From: Mucilaginibacter galii
Lineage (GTDB): Bacteria > Bacteroidota > Bacteroidia > Sphingobacteriales > Sphingobacteriaceae
Assembly: GCF_014635825.1 (NCBI RefSeq)
Contig: NZ_BMDO01000013.1
Span: 54,784-118,783, forward strand
DNA: 64,000 bases
Direction of reading: 5' to 3'
Part shown: positions 9,273-17,551 of the stretch, one piece after another
Numbering within the stretch: the stretch's first letter is position 1
Layout of the letters: the number at the start of each line of letters is the position of its first letter
The notes under the pieces: generated by a model
The model's database searches: none
The model's input: only the letters and a program-made list of their open reading frames with translations
Told to the model about the DNA's origin: nothing
Made by a program: the position numbers and the translations under genes

Positions 9273-9929
9273 ATGAGACTATTATTATTTTGTGCTGTAT
9301 TTTTTATAGCCACGCCTTTTTGTACAAAGGCGCAAACAACTGCCGATATTGTTCAAACACTTGAACAAAATTATAACTGGGCAAGGGCTAAGGTTATACA
9401 AGAAAGTGTTACTGTTAATGGCCCACCGGAAATGTTTACCAGGATTAAGTCTGATAAGCGCTCTTTCGACATTTCAACTTTTTCTTACTTAAGTTCGTAC
9501 TTAGGTAAGTATTATGATAAAGTTTACGGCACTGATATATTAAATTCAGCAGAAAAAACATCCGTAAATACAACAGCTGAACAAAAAGCTGCATGTGCTA
9601 AAGAAATTGCTAAAATTTCGGGCAAATTGCATATCACGCTAAACGCACGTGGAATTAAATTAACAGATAATAGCTACGAACTCGGCATGACCACACTAAC
9701 CACTATAGGTGAGTTTTTAAATCCTGAACGAGGCGTAGGGGTTTCTGCGGGATGGAGACCGATCGCTAATAAGGTTGCTATAACCATTAACAGCCTAAAT
9801 AGAACCGGGCAGCCTGTAGTGAAGTGGAGCAAGGATTTCAGTAATTGCACAATAGATTTACCCATAGGAGGCGACACCAATTATTCAAGTATCATCATAG
9901 ATGGTTTGAAAAAGGGCGGAAAAATGTAA
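9273..9929 (+). CDS. Hypothetical secreted protein
   Basis: 218 residues with a cleavable signal peptide (hydrophobic core LLLFCAVFFIATPF, predicted cut after TKAQ near residue 21). The mature part has no motif that I recognise. It contains two cysteines, at about positions 108 and 191. The ATG at 9273 directly precedes the signal peptide, which supports the start. It stands alone between the hybrid sensor and the convergent TldE-like gene, with a bidirectional hairpin terminator at 10152-10190. The AT-rich upstream region and lack of operon partners leave its role open; it is probably periplasmic or outer-membrane-associated. Confidence 0.7.
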   Translation: MRLLLFCAVFFIATPFCTKAQTTADIVQTLEQNYNWARAKVIQESVTVNGPPEMFTRIKSDKRSFDISTFSYLSSYLGKYYDKVYGTDILNSAEKTSVNTTAEQKAACAKEIAKISGKLHITLNARGIKLTDNSYELGMTTLTTIGEFLNPERGVGVSAGWRPIANKVAITINSLNRTGQPVVKWSKDFSNCTIDLPIGGDTNYSSIIIDGLKKGGKM

Positions 9930-10151
9930 TAACCCTGCTCTGGTGCTCAGCTGATAAACCTTCTGTACTGTTTAACAAATTCTTACGGGTCTCGCTACTG
10001 TTCGTTAAGTTGCAGGAACTGCGTTCTGCATACCACTCAAAAAGTGGGTAGTAATGGCGCAAAAGCATCACCTTCCGTACAAAGATCTGCACAAATGCAG
10101 TTGGTCTGGTACTTTCTTCAAGCAAAATTTTGACCATATAACGATAAAATT
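9930..10151. other. Intergenic stretch with conflicting short open frames
   Basis: About 220 bp between the secreted protein and the terminator. Open frames of 68-80 codons run on both strands (9845-10051 plus, 9895-10137 minus) and overlap each other and the preceding gene. Neither has a signal, domain or credible start context. I see no supported gene here. It could be a decayed fragment. Confidence 0.4.
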
Positions 10152-10190
10152 AAAAGCCTCAAATTTAATGATTTGAGACTTTTAATTTTT
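10152..10190. terminator. Bidirectional hairpin terminator
   Basis: Arms AAAAGCCTCAAAT (10152-10164) and ATTTGAGACTTTT (10171-10183) pair over 13 positions with one mismatch around a 6-base loop. A T-rich run follows on the plus strand and a matching A-rich run precedes it. It lies between the 3' ends of the convergent genes at 9273-9929 and 10204-11541 and can serve both. Confidence 0.75.
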
Positions 10191-10203
10191 CATTGAAGTT
10201 TAC

Positions 10204-11541
10204 CTAAACGGCATCCGACAACGAACTAAAGGTAAAGTCCCTGATCTTCATAGGTGGTATCAAAGCATTCTGACCACTTTCGCCACTTACGGTGCGTTCA
10301 CTTTTGCCTAAGACTTCCAGGTTGTTGAGCATAATGACCGGGCTTTCGTTAAAGCGAAAATTCTTTACCGGGAACTTGATCTGACCGTTCTCGATGTAAA
10401 AAGTGCCATCGCGGGTTAGTCCTGTGTACAATAACGTTTGCGGGTCCACCGGGCGTATGTACCATAATCTGGTAACCAAAATACCTTTCTCGGTGCCTTT
10501 AATGAGTTCTTCTAATGATTGGGTACCGCCTTCCATAATAATGGCATCTGCGCCGGGCAAAGGTTTAACGCCTTTCTTTTCGGCCCAGTAGCGCGAGTAA
10601 CTCATATTTTTTACTACACCCTTCTCTATCCAGCTTACGCGGTTTTGTGGTTGGCCGTCACCGTTCCATACGCTGGTAGGCAGTTCGGGGTTAAATGGAT
10701 CGGAGTATATGTTTACGCGCGGGTCTACCAGTTGCTCGCCCAGGCGCGTTTTACCACCGGGTTTGCTCAAGAAGCTGCGGCCTTCATCGGCACTACGGGC
10801 ATCAAGGCTGCCGTACAATTGCTCCAACAAAACTATACCAGCAGCAGGTTCTAAAATTACCGTGTATTTACCCGGCTCCAAAGCCTTAGCGGTAGCCGAT
10901 CCTGTTGCTTTTTTAGCGGCAATTTTAGAGAAAGCCAGCGTATCCATTTTACTTACATCATTATAAGCCTTGGTGGCATAGCCCGATCCTTTGCCATCTG
11001 CCGTACGCAGCGTTACCGAAAAGTTTACATCTGTTGATGTATTGTAGGCAAACAGGCCTTTGGAATTCATCATGGCCGAATAGCCGGTACTGTTCTCTAA
11101 AAATCCGGCCGCGGTGAGGTTAGCATCTTTAGCTACCTGTAAGCTGGCCTGTACCATATCGGCACGTTTCTTTGGGTCTAAAGCCGCCGTTTCGGGCACA
11201 AAGGTTTTGCTGGGTGGGCCATAAGTTTGCGGACCTAAAAAGGGCATAAACTCGGGGTTCTCAGGTGCCAGTTGGGCCAGTTCTTCCGAACGGCGTACTA
11301 CCTTTTCTAACGAGGCGTCGTCGAACTCGTTAATGGTAGCGGTGCCTACTTTTTTGCCAAAGGCCGAGGAAACTACCAAGCTGTTACGGCTGATGCCGCC
11401 GCTGGTAGATACCGAGTTGCGGGCGTAGCGTATGTTGGAGGAGTCGCCCCCGTTTAAATTAATTTCGCATTGTTCGGCTTTGGAGTAGCTGAGCGCTTTT
11501 TTTAGTAGAGCGCGTGCTTGTTCTTCGGTTAATATAGCCAT
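10204..11541 (-). CDS. TldE/PmbA-like modulator-of-gyrase family protein
   Basis: 445 residues, TldD/PmbA fold, with the non-catalytic TldE-type partner features. The N-terminal half carries the repeated substrate-binding domain (about 1-200, SSAFGKKVGTATINEFD). The C-terminal beta-rich half carries the region around VILEPAAGIVLLEQLYGSLDARS and GTFYIENGQIKFPVKNFRFNES. The zinc motif HExxxH is absent, as in TldE subunits. In characterised systems TldD and TldE form a heteromeric metalloprotease acting on unfolded peptides. It is encoded 8 bp downstream of a TldD gene, so subunit pairing is likely. Substrates are unknown. There is no signal peptide, unlike the TldD-like neighbours. Confidence 0.88.
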   Translation of the reverse strand: MAILTEEQARALLKKALSYSKAEQCEINLNGGDSSNIRYARNSVSTSGGISRNSLVVSSAFGKKVGTATINEFDDASLEKVVRRSEELAQLAPENPEFMPFLGPQTYGPPSKTFVPETAALDPKKRADMVQASLQVAKDANLTAAGFLENSTGYSAMMNSKGLFAYNTSTDVNFSVTLRTADGKGSGYATKAYNDVSKMDTLAFSKIAAKKATGSATAKALEPGKYTVILEPAAGIVLLEQLYGSLDARSADEGRSFLSKPGGKTRLGEQLVDPRVNIYSDPFNPELPTSVWNGDGQPQNRVSWIEKGVVKNMSYSRYWAEKKGVKPLPGADAIIMEGGTQSLEELIKGTEKGILVTRLWYIRPVDPQTLLYTGLTRDGTFYIENGQIKFPVKNFRFNESPVIMLNNLEVLGKSERTVSGESGQNALIPPMKIRDFTFSSLSDAV

Positions 11542-11549
11542 GATATATT

Positions 11550-13190
11550 TTAGATTTTGCGTGCTGTGTTAATAATGTTTACTCCGTTAAAACGTGCTGT
11601 GGATGAGCCGTGCGATACGGCGCTTACTTGCTGCGGCTGCCCCTTGCCATCAAAGAACGAACCGCCCAAGCGGTAATCGCTCTTGTCGGCCACGGCCGAG
11701 CAGCTGTTCCAGAATTCCTGGGTGTTAGATTGATAGGCCACATCGTTCAGCATACCTACAATTTGCCCGTTCTTAATCTCGTAGTAGAGTTGTCCGCTAA
11801 ACTGGAAATTGTAACGTTGCTGATCGATAGAAAAGGAACTGTCGCCAATAATATAAATACCCTTTTCGGTATTTTTGATCATATCGGCTACTTTAAGTGC
11901 CTCTTTGCCCGGTTGCAGGCTGATATTAGGCATGCGCTGAAATTGCACACTGCTCCAGTTATCGGCATAGCAGCAACCTTGGGATTCTTTGAGTCCGATG
12001 ATGTGCCCCTGGTCGCGGATAGACTGGTAGTTCACCAAAACCCCGTCTTTAATAATATCCCATTGCTTGGTGGCCACGCCCTCATCATCGTATCCTACGG
12101 CACCTAAGGAGCCGGGCTGCAGTTTATCGGCCACAATGTTCACTTTATCACTGCCGAACTTGAACTTTTTAGATTCCCATTTATCCAGCGTTAAAAAGCT
12201 GGTACCGGCAAAGTTGGCTTCATAACCCAGCACACGGTCGAGTTCGGAAGGGTGCCCTACCGACTCATGAATGGTGAGCCACAGGTGCGATGGATCAAGG
12301 ATCAAATCATACTTACCCGCTTCTACCGACTTCGCTTTCAGCTTTTCTCCGGCCTGCGTAGCGGCAGCACGGGCATCTTCCAGCATATCGTAGCGATCGC
12401 GATACAAGGTGGTGGGCATGCCTTTAATTTTGTCGCTTTCGCGCGGCATAACATACTCATAACCCATACCCCGCGGCGAGCTTAACGATTGGCGCGTTTC
12501 GAACTTACCTGTCTTGGCATCTATTTTGGTTACGCCAAAAACCGGCCAAATGCGGTGCACATCCTGATCAATGTAAGAGCCGTCGGTAGAGGCAAAATAC
12601 TTTTGCTCATTTACCAAAAACATGATAGAGTTTACGTAATTGGCCCCTGCTTTTAGGGCGGCATCATTTACCGATAATAGCAGATCTACCTTTTCTTTCA
12701 CCGGCACTTCAAATGCGTTACGCTCAATGGGGGCTTTCCAGCTCACCTCGCCATAGCCTTTTTGCGGCAGCAGTTGTACCGGCTCGGTTTGCAGGCGGGC
12801 ATTTTCTTTAGCTATGGCTACCGCCTGGGCAGCGGCCTTGGCAATACTGTCATTGTCCAGCTTATCGGTAGCGGCAAAGCCCCAGCAGCCGTTGGCTATC
12901 ACACGGATACCCATGCCGTAGCTTTCGGTGTTTACCACATTTTGCACCTTGTCTTCGCGGGTAACTACATACTGGTTCAGGTAACGGCCAATACGGCAAT
13001 CGGTGTAGGTGGCGCCTTTGGAACGTGCTGCGTTGAGCACTACATCGGCCATGCGCTTTTTCAAAGCCACATCAACACCACCCTGCAATGCCGCCTCGGG
13101 CGCAATAGGCGAACCAAATACCGGGATCTGGCTCAGCATAGCCCCACCGAAACCCATGCCGGTGAGGTAGAGGAAGTTTTTTCTGTTCAA
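11550..13190 (-). CDS. TldD-like zinc metallopeptidase (paralogue 1)
   Basis: 546 residues. The TldD metal site is intact: HESVGH (His308, Glu309, His313, the HExxxH form) is followed by ELDRVLGYEANFAGTSF. The N-terminus MNRKNFLYLTGMGFGG looks like a Tat-related or SPI export signal with RK in place of the twin arginine, so the enzyme may be exported. The TldE-like gene lies 8 bp downstream. A second TldD paralogue lies upstream on the same strand, separated by two palindromic repeats. The proteins share long identical blocks (QKYFAST, GSYIDQD, GYEAN, SLGAVGYDDEGV), so they are a tandem duplication. The substrate is unknown. Confidence 0.9.
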   Translation of the reverse strand: MNRKNFLYLTGMGFGGAMLSQIPVFGSPIAPEAALQGGVDVALKKRMADVVLNAARSKGATYTDCRIGRYLNQYVVTREDKVQNVVNTESYGMGIRVIANGCWGFAATDKLDNDSIAKAAAQAVAIAKENARLQTEPVQLLPQKGYGEVSWKAPIERNAFEVPVKEKVDLLLSVNDAALKAGANYVNSIMFLVNEQKYFASTDGSYIDQDVHRIWPVFGVTKIDAKTGKFETRQSLSSPRGMGYEYVMPRESDKIKGMPTTLYRDRYDMLEDARAAATQAGEKLKAKSVEAGKYDLILDPSHLWLTIHESVGHPSELDRVLGYEANFAGTSFLTLDKWESKKFKFGSDKVNIVADKLQPGSLGAVGYDDEGVATKQWDIIKDGVLVNYQSIRDQGHIIGLKESQGCCYADNWSSVQFQRMPNISLQPGKEALKVADMIKNTEKGIYIIGDSSFSIDQQRYNFQFSGQLYYEIKNGQIVGMLNDVAYQSNTQEFWNSCSAVADKSDYRLGGSFFDGKGQPQQVSAVSHGSSTARFNGVNIINTARKI

Positions 13191-13227
13191 TGTTGGTTGG
13201 TTAGTTGAGTTGTTTCATTTTCAATAA

Positions 13228-13327
13228 TTCCCTCCTTGGGAGGGGTACGGCTGGCTTAGTGTATTAGCAGGGAGGGCTTTTGCCGCTTTGTTAACCCCTC
13301 CCTGCCCTCCCGAGGGAGGGAACTTTT
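13228..13327. repeat. GGGAGGG/CCCTCCC palindromic element, copy 1a
   Basis: A roughly 100 bp element. The outer ends (TTCCCTCCTTGGGAGGGG and CCCTCCCGAGGGAGGGAA) are each self-complementary. The middle contains GCAGGGAGGG opposite CCCTCCCTGC around a short loop, so the RNA or single strand would fold into a three-part hairpin. A near-identical copy follows 117 bp later. Relatives occur at 36889, 40528, 62401 and 63776. Confidence 0.85.
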
Positions 13328-13344
13328 TACATTAATCTCTTACA

Positions 13345-13444
13345 TTCCCTCCCTTGGGGAGGGGTGCGGCTGGTTGTGTGTTGGCAGGGAGGGGTTTTGC
13401 CGCTTGTTAAACCCCTCCCTGCCCTCCCGAGGGAGGGAACTTTT
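13345..13444. repeat. GGGAGGG/CCCTCCC palindromic element, copy 1b
   Basis: Same element and orientation as the copy at 13228, repeated in tandem. Inner arms GGCAGGGAGGGGTTT and AAACCCCTCCCTGCC are perfectly complementary (15 bp) around TGCCGCTTGTT. The pair fills the whole spacer between the two TldD paralogues. It may also act as a transcription terminator or mRNA stabiliser for the upstream gene. Confidence 0.85.
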
Positions 13445-13451
13445 CCATAGC

Positions 13452-15089
13452 CTAACCCAATCTCCGGCTCGTATTAATCACATTTACTTTATCGAACTTA
13501 GCAGTTGAGCAACCGTGCGATACGGCGCTTACCTGGCTGGGCTGGCCTTTGCCATCAAAGAAGGAGCCGCCCATGCGGAAATCGCTTTCATCGCAAATAG
13601 CCGCGCAGGAGTTCCAAAACTCCTGGGTGTTGGCTTGGTAGGCAGCGCCCTTTACCATGCCTACTACCTTGCCTTCTTTAATTTCGTAGCATAGCTGGCT
13701 GCTGAACTGGAAGTTATACCGCTGCTGGTCTATAGAGTAAGAATTACGGCCAAACATGTACAAGCCTTTTTCGGTGTTCTTGATCATATCAGCAGGTTTA
13801 AGCGGCGCCTTTCCGGGTTGCAAGCTTACGTTGGGCATGCGCTGAAACTGTACATCGCTCCAGGTTTGGGCATAACAGCAGCCTTGCGATTCTTTTAAGC
13901 CTAAAATATGGGCCTGATCGCGCGTGGCCTGGTAATTAACCAGTACGCCATCTTTTATAATATCCCACTCACCAGCTTTAACACCTTCATCGTCGTAACC
14001 CACTGCCCCAAGCGAACCCGGGCGTGTTTTTTCTCCTTTAAAATTCACAATGGGACTACCGAACTGGAACTTTTTTGATTCCCATTTATCCAGCGTTAAA
14101 AAGCTGGTGCCTGCGTAATTGGCCTCGTAACCCAGCACGCGGTCTAACTCGGTAGGATGACCAACCGACTCGTGAATGGTAAGGAACAAGTTAGTAGGAT
14201 CAAGAATCAGGTCGTACTTACCCGGTTCTACAGGTTTGGCTTTCAGCTTTTCTTCTAACTGGGCAGTGCCTATGCGCACATCCTCTAGCATATCGTACCG
14301 TTTTTTGTAAATAGGAAATATGCCTTGGATCTTTTCCTTTTCATCAGGAATCAAATATTCATAACCCATACCTACTGGTGCGCTTAAGGAGTTACGGGTT
14401 TCGTAACCGCCATTTTTAGGATCAGTTTTGGTAAGGGTAAACGAAGGCCACATGCGGTGAATGTCCTGATCGATGTAAGAACCTTCGGTAGATGCAAAAT
14501 ATTTCTGCTCGTTGATCATGAACAGGTTATTGCTGATGAAAGTAGCACCGGCTTTTAAAGCTACATTGTTAGCGGCCAGCAGCAGATCTACCTTATCTTT
14601 AATAGGCACTTCAAAAGCATTCTTTTCGATAGGGGTTTTCCAGCTTACTTCGCCGTAGCCTTTTTGCGGGGCCAGTTGAACGGGTTCCGATTGCAGTCGG
14701 GCGTTTTCCTTGGCTATTTGCACGGCCAGTTGGGCAGCACGGGCAATGCTGTCGTTATCCAGCCTATCGGTAGCGGCAAAGCCCCAGCAGCCGTTGGCCA
14801 AAACGCGTACGCCCATGCCATAACTTTCGGCACTGGCAATGTTTTGCACGCGGGTTTCGCGGGTGCTGATAGATTGGTTGAGGTAACGACCCAGGCGCAC
14901 ATCGGCGTAAGTAGCACCTTTGCTTTTGGCAGCGTTGAGGGCAACATCGGCCATTCGCTTTTTGATAGCTACATCAACCGGCTGTAAAACCGTACCCGGT
15001 ACCACCGGCGATGCCATGGTAGGCATACCCTGTAAAAAGGTTGCGCCCACACCTATACCGGTTAAGTATAAAAAATCTTTCCTTTTCAA
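13452..15089 (-). CDS. TldD-like zinc metallopeptidase (paralogue 2)
   Basis: 545 residues from a TTG start at 15089. This start gives MKRKDFLYLTGIGVG, which aligns with MNRKNFLYLTGMGFG of the paralogue at 11550 and gives almost equal length (545 versus 546). The frame stays open to an upstream TTG at 15131, which would add 14 residues with no counterpart. The zinc motif HESVGH (His306, Glu307, His311) and the downstream TELDRVLGYEANYAGTSF are intact, so both paralogues look active. An N-terminal export-like signal is present, with RK instead of RR. It probably shares the TldE-like partner encoded further downstream. Confidence 0.87.
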   Translation of the reverse strand: MKRKDFLYLTGIGVGATFLQGMPTMASPVVPGTVLQPVDVAIKKRMADVALNAAKSKGATYADVRLGRYLNQSISTRETRVQNIASAESYGMGVRVLANGCWGFAATDRLDNDSIARAAQLAVQIAKENARLQSEPVQLAPQKGYGEVSWKTPIEKNAFEVPIKDKVDLLLAANNVALKAGATFISNNLFMINEQKYFASTEGSYIDQDIHRMWPSFTLTKTDPKNGGYETRNSLSAPVGMGYEYLIPDEKEKIQGIFPIYKKRYDMLEDVRIGTAQLEEKLKAKPVEPGKYDLILDPTNLFLTIHESVGHPTELDRVLGYEANYAGTSFLTLDKWESKKFQFGSPIVNFKGEKTRPGSLGAVGYDDEGVKAGEWDIIKDGVLVNYQATRDQAHILGLKESQGCCYAQTWSDVQFQRMPNVSLQPGKAPLKPADMIKNTEKGLYMFGRNSYSIDQQRYNFQFSSQLCYEIKEGKVVGMVKGAAYQANTQEFWNSCAAICDESDFRMGGSFFDGKGQPSQVSAVSHGCSTAKFDKVNVINTSRRLG

Positions 15090-15134
15090 AGCAGTAGTAA
15101 TTGATTGCGTAATATAGCAATATGCAATCAATAT

Positions 15135-15857
15135 TTACTGGTTAAACACGGCAGAATCAGGCAAAATTTGTCGCTTTTCAGGTGGCAGCAGCATAAACTT
15201 TTTATAGCAAGCGTTCAGGTAATCGGCCATGTTAAAATTGTTGGCTTTGTAGACCTTGATAGACGGCGTATAAACTTTAATAAAGTTGTCCAGTTCAACA
15301 CCTTTGAGCGGCACAAAGTTGGCCACATTTTTAGGACTAAAGGCTTTGGCTATTTCAACATAGGTTTGTTCGTCCTGCAGCATTTTCTTCAGCTTGTCTC
15401 TTTTATGCTCATCCTTTTTCCAATACCAAAAGCGGAAGTTTACGCCACCTTTAAAATTTCCGTTTTTATCGGTTTGATAATTGGTGGTTTGTCCGTGAAA
15501 ATTAGGATCATAAATGGCCATGCTCGGGCCATCCATACTGGTTACCTTAACGTCTTTCAGCATGTGTTCCTGCGGCAGCATAAATACCTCAAAGCTGTTA
15601 AGTTTGGTTACTATTAAAGTATCGTTTTGGTAAGCAAATCCTTTGAACAGGAGGATATCGTTCAAACTGGCTTTGATAACAAAGTTGCCTTTGTTATCGC
15701 TAACGGTAGTTTGTTTGGTGTTTAGGTTTTGAATATTAATGGCAGTTAAGCCAACGCGGGTTTTATCTTCGAGCACGCGGCCCTTTAGCAGTTGCTGACT
15801 GTAAGCCGAACCTGCCGACAAGCAAAGCAGGAAGTAAACCATTATGAATTTAGGCAT
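15135..15857 (-). CDS. Secreted protein with carboxypeptidase-like regulatory domain
   Basis: 240 residues. A signal peptide (VYFLLCLSAGSAYSQ, cut near residue 21) is followed by a CarboxypepD_reg-like beta-sandwich (about 23-100, LKGRVLEDKTRVGLTAINI and SDNKGNFVIKASLNDIL). This module is common in Bacteroidota surface and TonB-linked proteins. The second half (about 125-240) is a charged, probably helical region without a motif I recognise. It lies just upstream of the TldD pair on the same strand and may be in the same transcript (45 bp spacing to the TTG start). A periplasmic or outer-membrane location is likely; the function is unknown. Confidence 0.78.
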   Translation of the reverse strand: MPKFIMVYFLLCLSAGSAYSQQLLKGRVLEDKTRVGLTAINIQNLNTKQTTVSDNKGNFVIKASLNDILLFKGFAYQNDTLIVTKLNSFEVFMLPQEHMLKDVKVTSMDGPSMAIYDPNFHGQTTNYQTDKNGNFKGGVNFRFWYWKKDEHKRDKLKKMLQDEQTYVEIAKAFSPKNVANFVPLKGVELDNFIKVYTPSIKVYKANNFNMADYLNACYKKFMLLPPEKRQILPDSAVFNQ

Positions 15858-15904
15858 AGCCCAAATTACACAGTTTATAAATATCAGGTTGTTAAATAAC
15901 GTTA

Positions 15905-15932
15905 AAAGCCCTCCCGGTTGCGGGAGGGCTTT
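15905..15932 (-). terminator. Rho-independent terminator for the PspC/LiaF-like operon
   Basis: Twelve perfect pairs AAAGCCCTCCCG / CGGGAGGGCTTT around the loop GTTG. Read on the minus strand it ends in CTTTTAACG, a short U-run. It lies downstream of the leftward operon at 16070-17521, beyond the palindromic element at 15958. Confidence 0.75.
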
Positions 15933-15957
15933 CGAACTATTAAATCTATATAAATTC

Positions 15958-16045
15958 CGTCATTGCGAATACGAAGCAATCTCTGCCGGATAGGTAGCGG
16001 ACTATTTTCTACGCAGGTATTGCCTCGCTATCGCTCGCAATGACG
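15958..16045. repeat. CGTCATTGCGA palindromic dispersed element
   Basis: The ends CGTCATTGCGA (15958-15968) and TCGCAATGACG (16035-16045) are perfect inverted repeats. Inner parts AAGCAATCTCTGCC and GGTATTGCCTCGCTA partly match. A half copy ending in CTCGCAATGACG lies at about 59430-59471. No coding capacity. It probably belongs to the class of short hairpin elements common in Bacteroidota genomes. Confidence 0.75.
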
Positions 16046-16069
16046 CGCAAGGAATAATCCACTACGGTG

Positions 16070-17047
16070 TTAGTATCTCTTTACTTCAAAGTCAGACACA
16101 CCACCTTTGAGGCGTATGTAAATTTTCTTAGCGGCACCATCAAAGCCGGGCGTAGTATAGTGGCTGCCGTTTACTTTGGTAAAGCCTTCAAAATCGTTAG
16201 ATGACAGGCCCGAATGTACGGTAATATCGCATGCTGCATTTTTAGGAATGCTAATTTCTACCTCAGATGCACCGGTTGATACCGACACCTCGGTTACCGG
16301 CACATTATTGGCCAGTTTAATTTTGCTTGAAGTTGCACCACCGCTAATATCGAGTTTGCTCACTTTAAAAGGCGTAAGGTCGAAATTAATTTCGGCTGCC
16401 CCTCCTTTTAAATCAATATCCCATACAGGCAAAGTGTTGAGGCTTATACGAGCCTCGTTTTTACGGTCGCTATCCCAATGAAATTTATTGTTGTGATCTT
16501 TCATCTTAAACACCAGCGACGCCGTAGAATCACTCTTGTTCATGGTTAAAAAGTAATTGCCAAATGTTTCGCGCGTGCTTGCTTTGAAAAGACTATCGGT
16601 TGTACTATTTAAAATGAACGAAGTTGCCCCGCCCGATATAAACAGGCTTGCACGTTTTACATCAGGTGTATAAGCTTGCTGGTAAGCGCTGCTAATACCC
16701 TTCGATCCTTTGCTATCACCATCTGTATAAGCGGTATCAACATCGTCATCATCGTTACGGTCATCGTTAAAATTAAAATTGAACCGTGAACCGCTTTCAT
16801 CACGACGGTTAATGTTGGCAAACAATATAAAGCCTAAGCCTGCTACCAAAACCAGTACCTTTAATGCCGTTGCCCAGGCTGTGCGGGTGTTGGCCAGCAG
16901 CAGGTTTATACCTCCTATCACCAAAAACACGGGCCAAAGGCGAAACAAGTTGCCCCAATGAAAGTCGATAACACCAAAATTATTGAGTAAAAACACGGTC
17001 CCGATAATTACCAATACCAGGCCTGAAAATAATCTGTCGTTTTTCAT
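16070..17047 (-). CDS. LiaF/DUF5668-like membrane protein with C-terminal beta domain
   Basis: 325 residues. Three or four hydrophobic helices occupy the N-terminus (about 6-24, 34-52, 58-80; SGLVLVIIGTVFLLNNFG), matching the DUF5668/LiaF membrane unit. A very acidic linker follows (about 92-112, NDDRNDDDDVDTAYTDGD). The C-terminal repeat-rich beta domain (about 130-325) carries ISGGATSF, LKGGAAEI, ISGGATSS and STGASEVEI, and resembles the DUF4097/LiaF C-terminal toastrack fold. The start lies 3 bp after the stop of the PspC gene, so the two are an operon. Such pairs sense or respond to envelope stress in other bacteria. That role is inferred here. Confidence 0.8.
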   Translation of the reverse strand: MKNDRLFSGLVLVIIGTVFLLNNFGVIDFHWGNLFRLWPVFLVIGGINLLLANTRTAWATALKVLVLVAGLGFILFANINRRDESGSRFNFNFNDDRNDDDDVDTAYTDGDSKGSKGISSAYQQAYTPDVKRASLFISGGATSFILNSTTDSLFKASTRETFGNYFLTMNKSDSTASLVFKMKDHNNKFHWDSDRKNEARISLNTLPVWDIDLKGGAAEINFDLTPFKVSKLDISGGATSSKIKLANNVPVTEVSVSTGASEVEISIPKNAACDITVHSGLSSNDFEGFTKVNGSHYTTPGFDGAAKKIYIRLKGGVSDFEVKRY

Positions 17048-17050
17048 AAC

Positions 17051-17521
17051 TTATTCAATTGGAGGTTGAGGGTTTGAAGCTTTATTTTTATTGGAAGAAA
17101 ACAGGAGCACAAGGCCTATGGCTACCAGCGGCACCGGCCACAAGTGTTCAAAGTCCCAGTCGGGTATCACATTGTATTCATCCAGCAATAAAATGAGGCC
17201 TAAAAAAACGAGCACCATACCGGCTATTACACTAAAGTTGCTTTTACGGCGTGGCGCAGGCTGATAAATAAACGGATCGGCAGGCTGGCCTTGCGGCGGC
17301 ATGGTATAATCAACACCCGGCGTACCAAAGCCCCAAGGCTTTTTAGGCATTACAACCATTAGCACAATGTATATTAATACACCGCCGCCCTTTAACACCA
17401 GGGCCAGTAAGAACAATGCTCTTACAATGGTAACATCTATATCAAAGTAATCGGCCAGGCCTTTACACACACCGCCAATGGTAGCATTGCGATCATCGCG
17501 GTATAGTTTCTTCTCGTTCAT
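17051..17521 (-). CDS. PspC-domain membrane protein
   Basis: 156 residues. The N-terminal PspC domain (about 3-62) is clear: KKLYRDDRNATIGGVCKGLADYFDIDVTIVR-type start, followed by the hydrophobic helix LKGGGVLIYIVLMVVMP. A proline-rich linker (PPQGQPADPF) leads to two more helices (about 97-115 and 126-145, IAGMVLVFLGLILLLDEYNVIPDW), which match the DUF5668 unit seen in the next gene. PspC proteins are inner-membrane parts of phage-shock/envelope-stress responses. It is the first gene of a two-gene operon with the LiaF-like protein 3 bp downstream. There is no PspA or PspB in the window. Confidence 0.88.
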   Translation of the reverse strand: MNEKKLYRDDRNATIGGVCKGLADYFDIDVTIVRALFLLALVLKGGGVLIYIVLMVVMPKKPWGFGTPGVDYTMPPQGQPADPFIYQPAPRRKSNFSVIAGMVLVFLGLILLLDEYNVIPDWDFEHLWPVPLVAIGLVLLFSSNKNKASNPQPPIE

Positions 17522-17551
17522 CGTTTTAAGTTTTAGAGGTTCATGTTATTT

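Noticed and set aside
9895..10137. 80-codon minus-strand frame between the secreted protein and the TldE-like gene
   Set aside because: It overlaps the end of the plus-strand gene, has no recognisable motif and competes with a plus-strand frame of similar size. Not supported as a gene.
10519..10966. Overlapping plus-strand open frames inside the TldE-like gene
   Set aside because: They are antisense shadows of a well-supported gene; their translations have no domain or signal.
13228..13444. Two simple terminators
   Set aside because: The copies are about 100 bp long, tandem, and have four distant relatives with a shared internal tag, so a dispersed element explains them better, even if they also terminate transcription.
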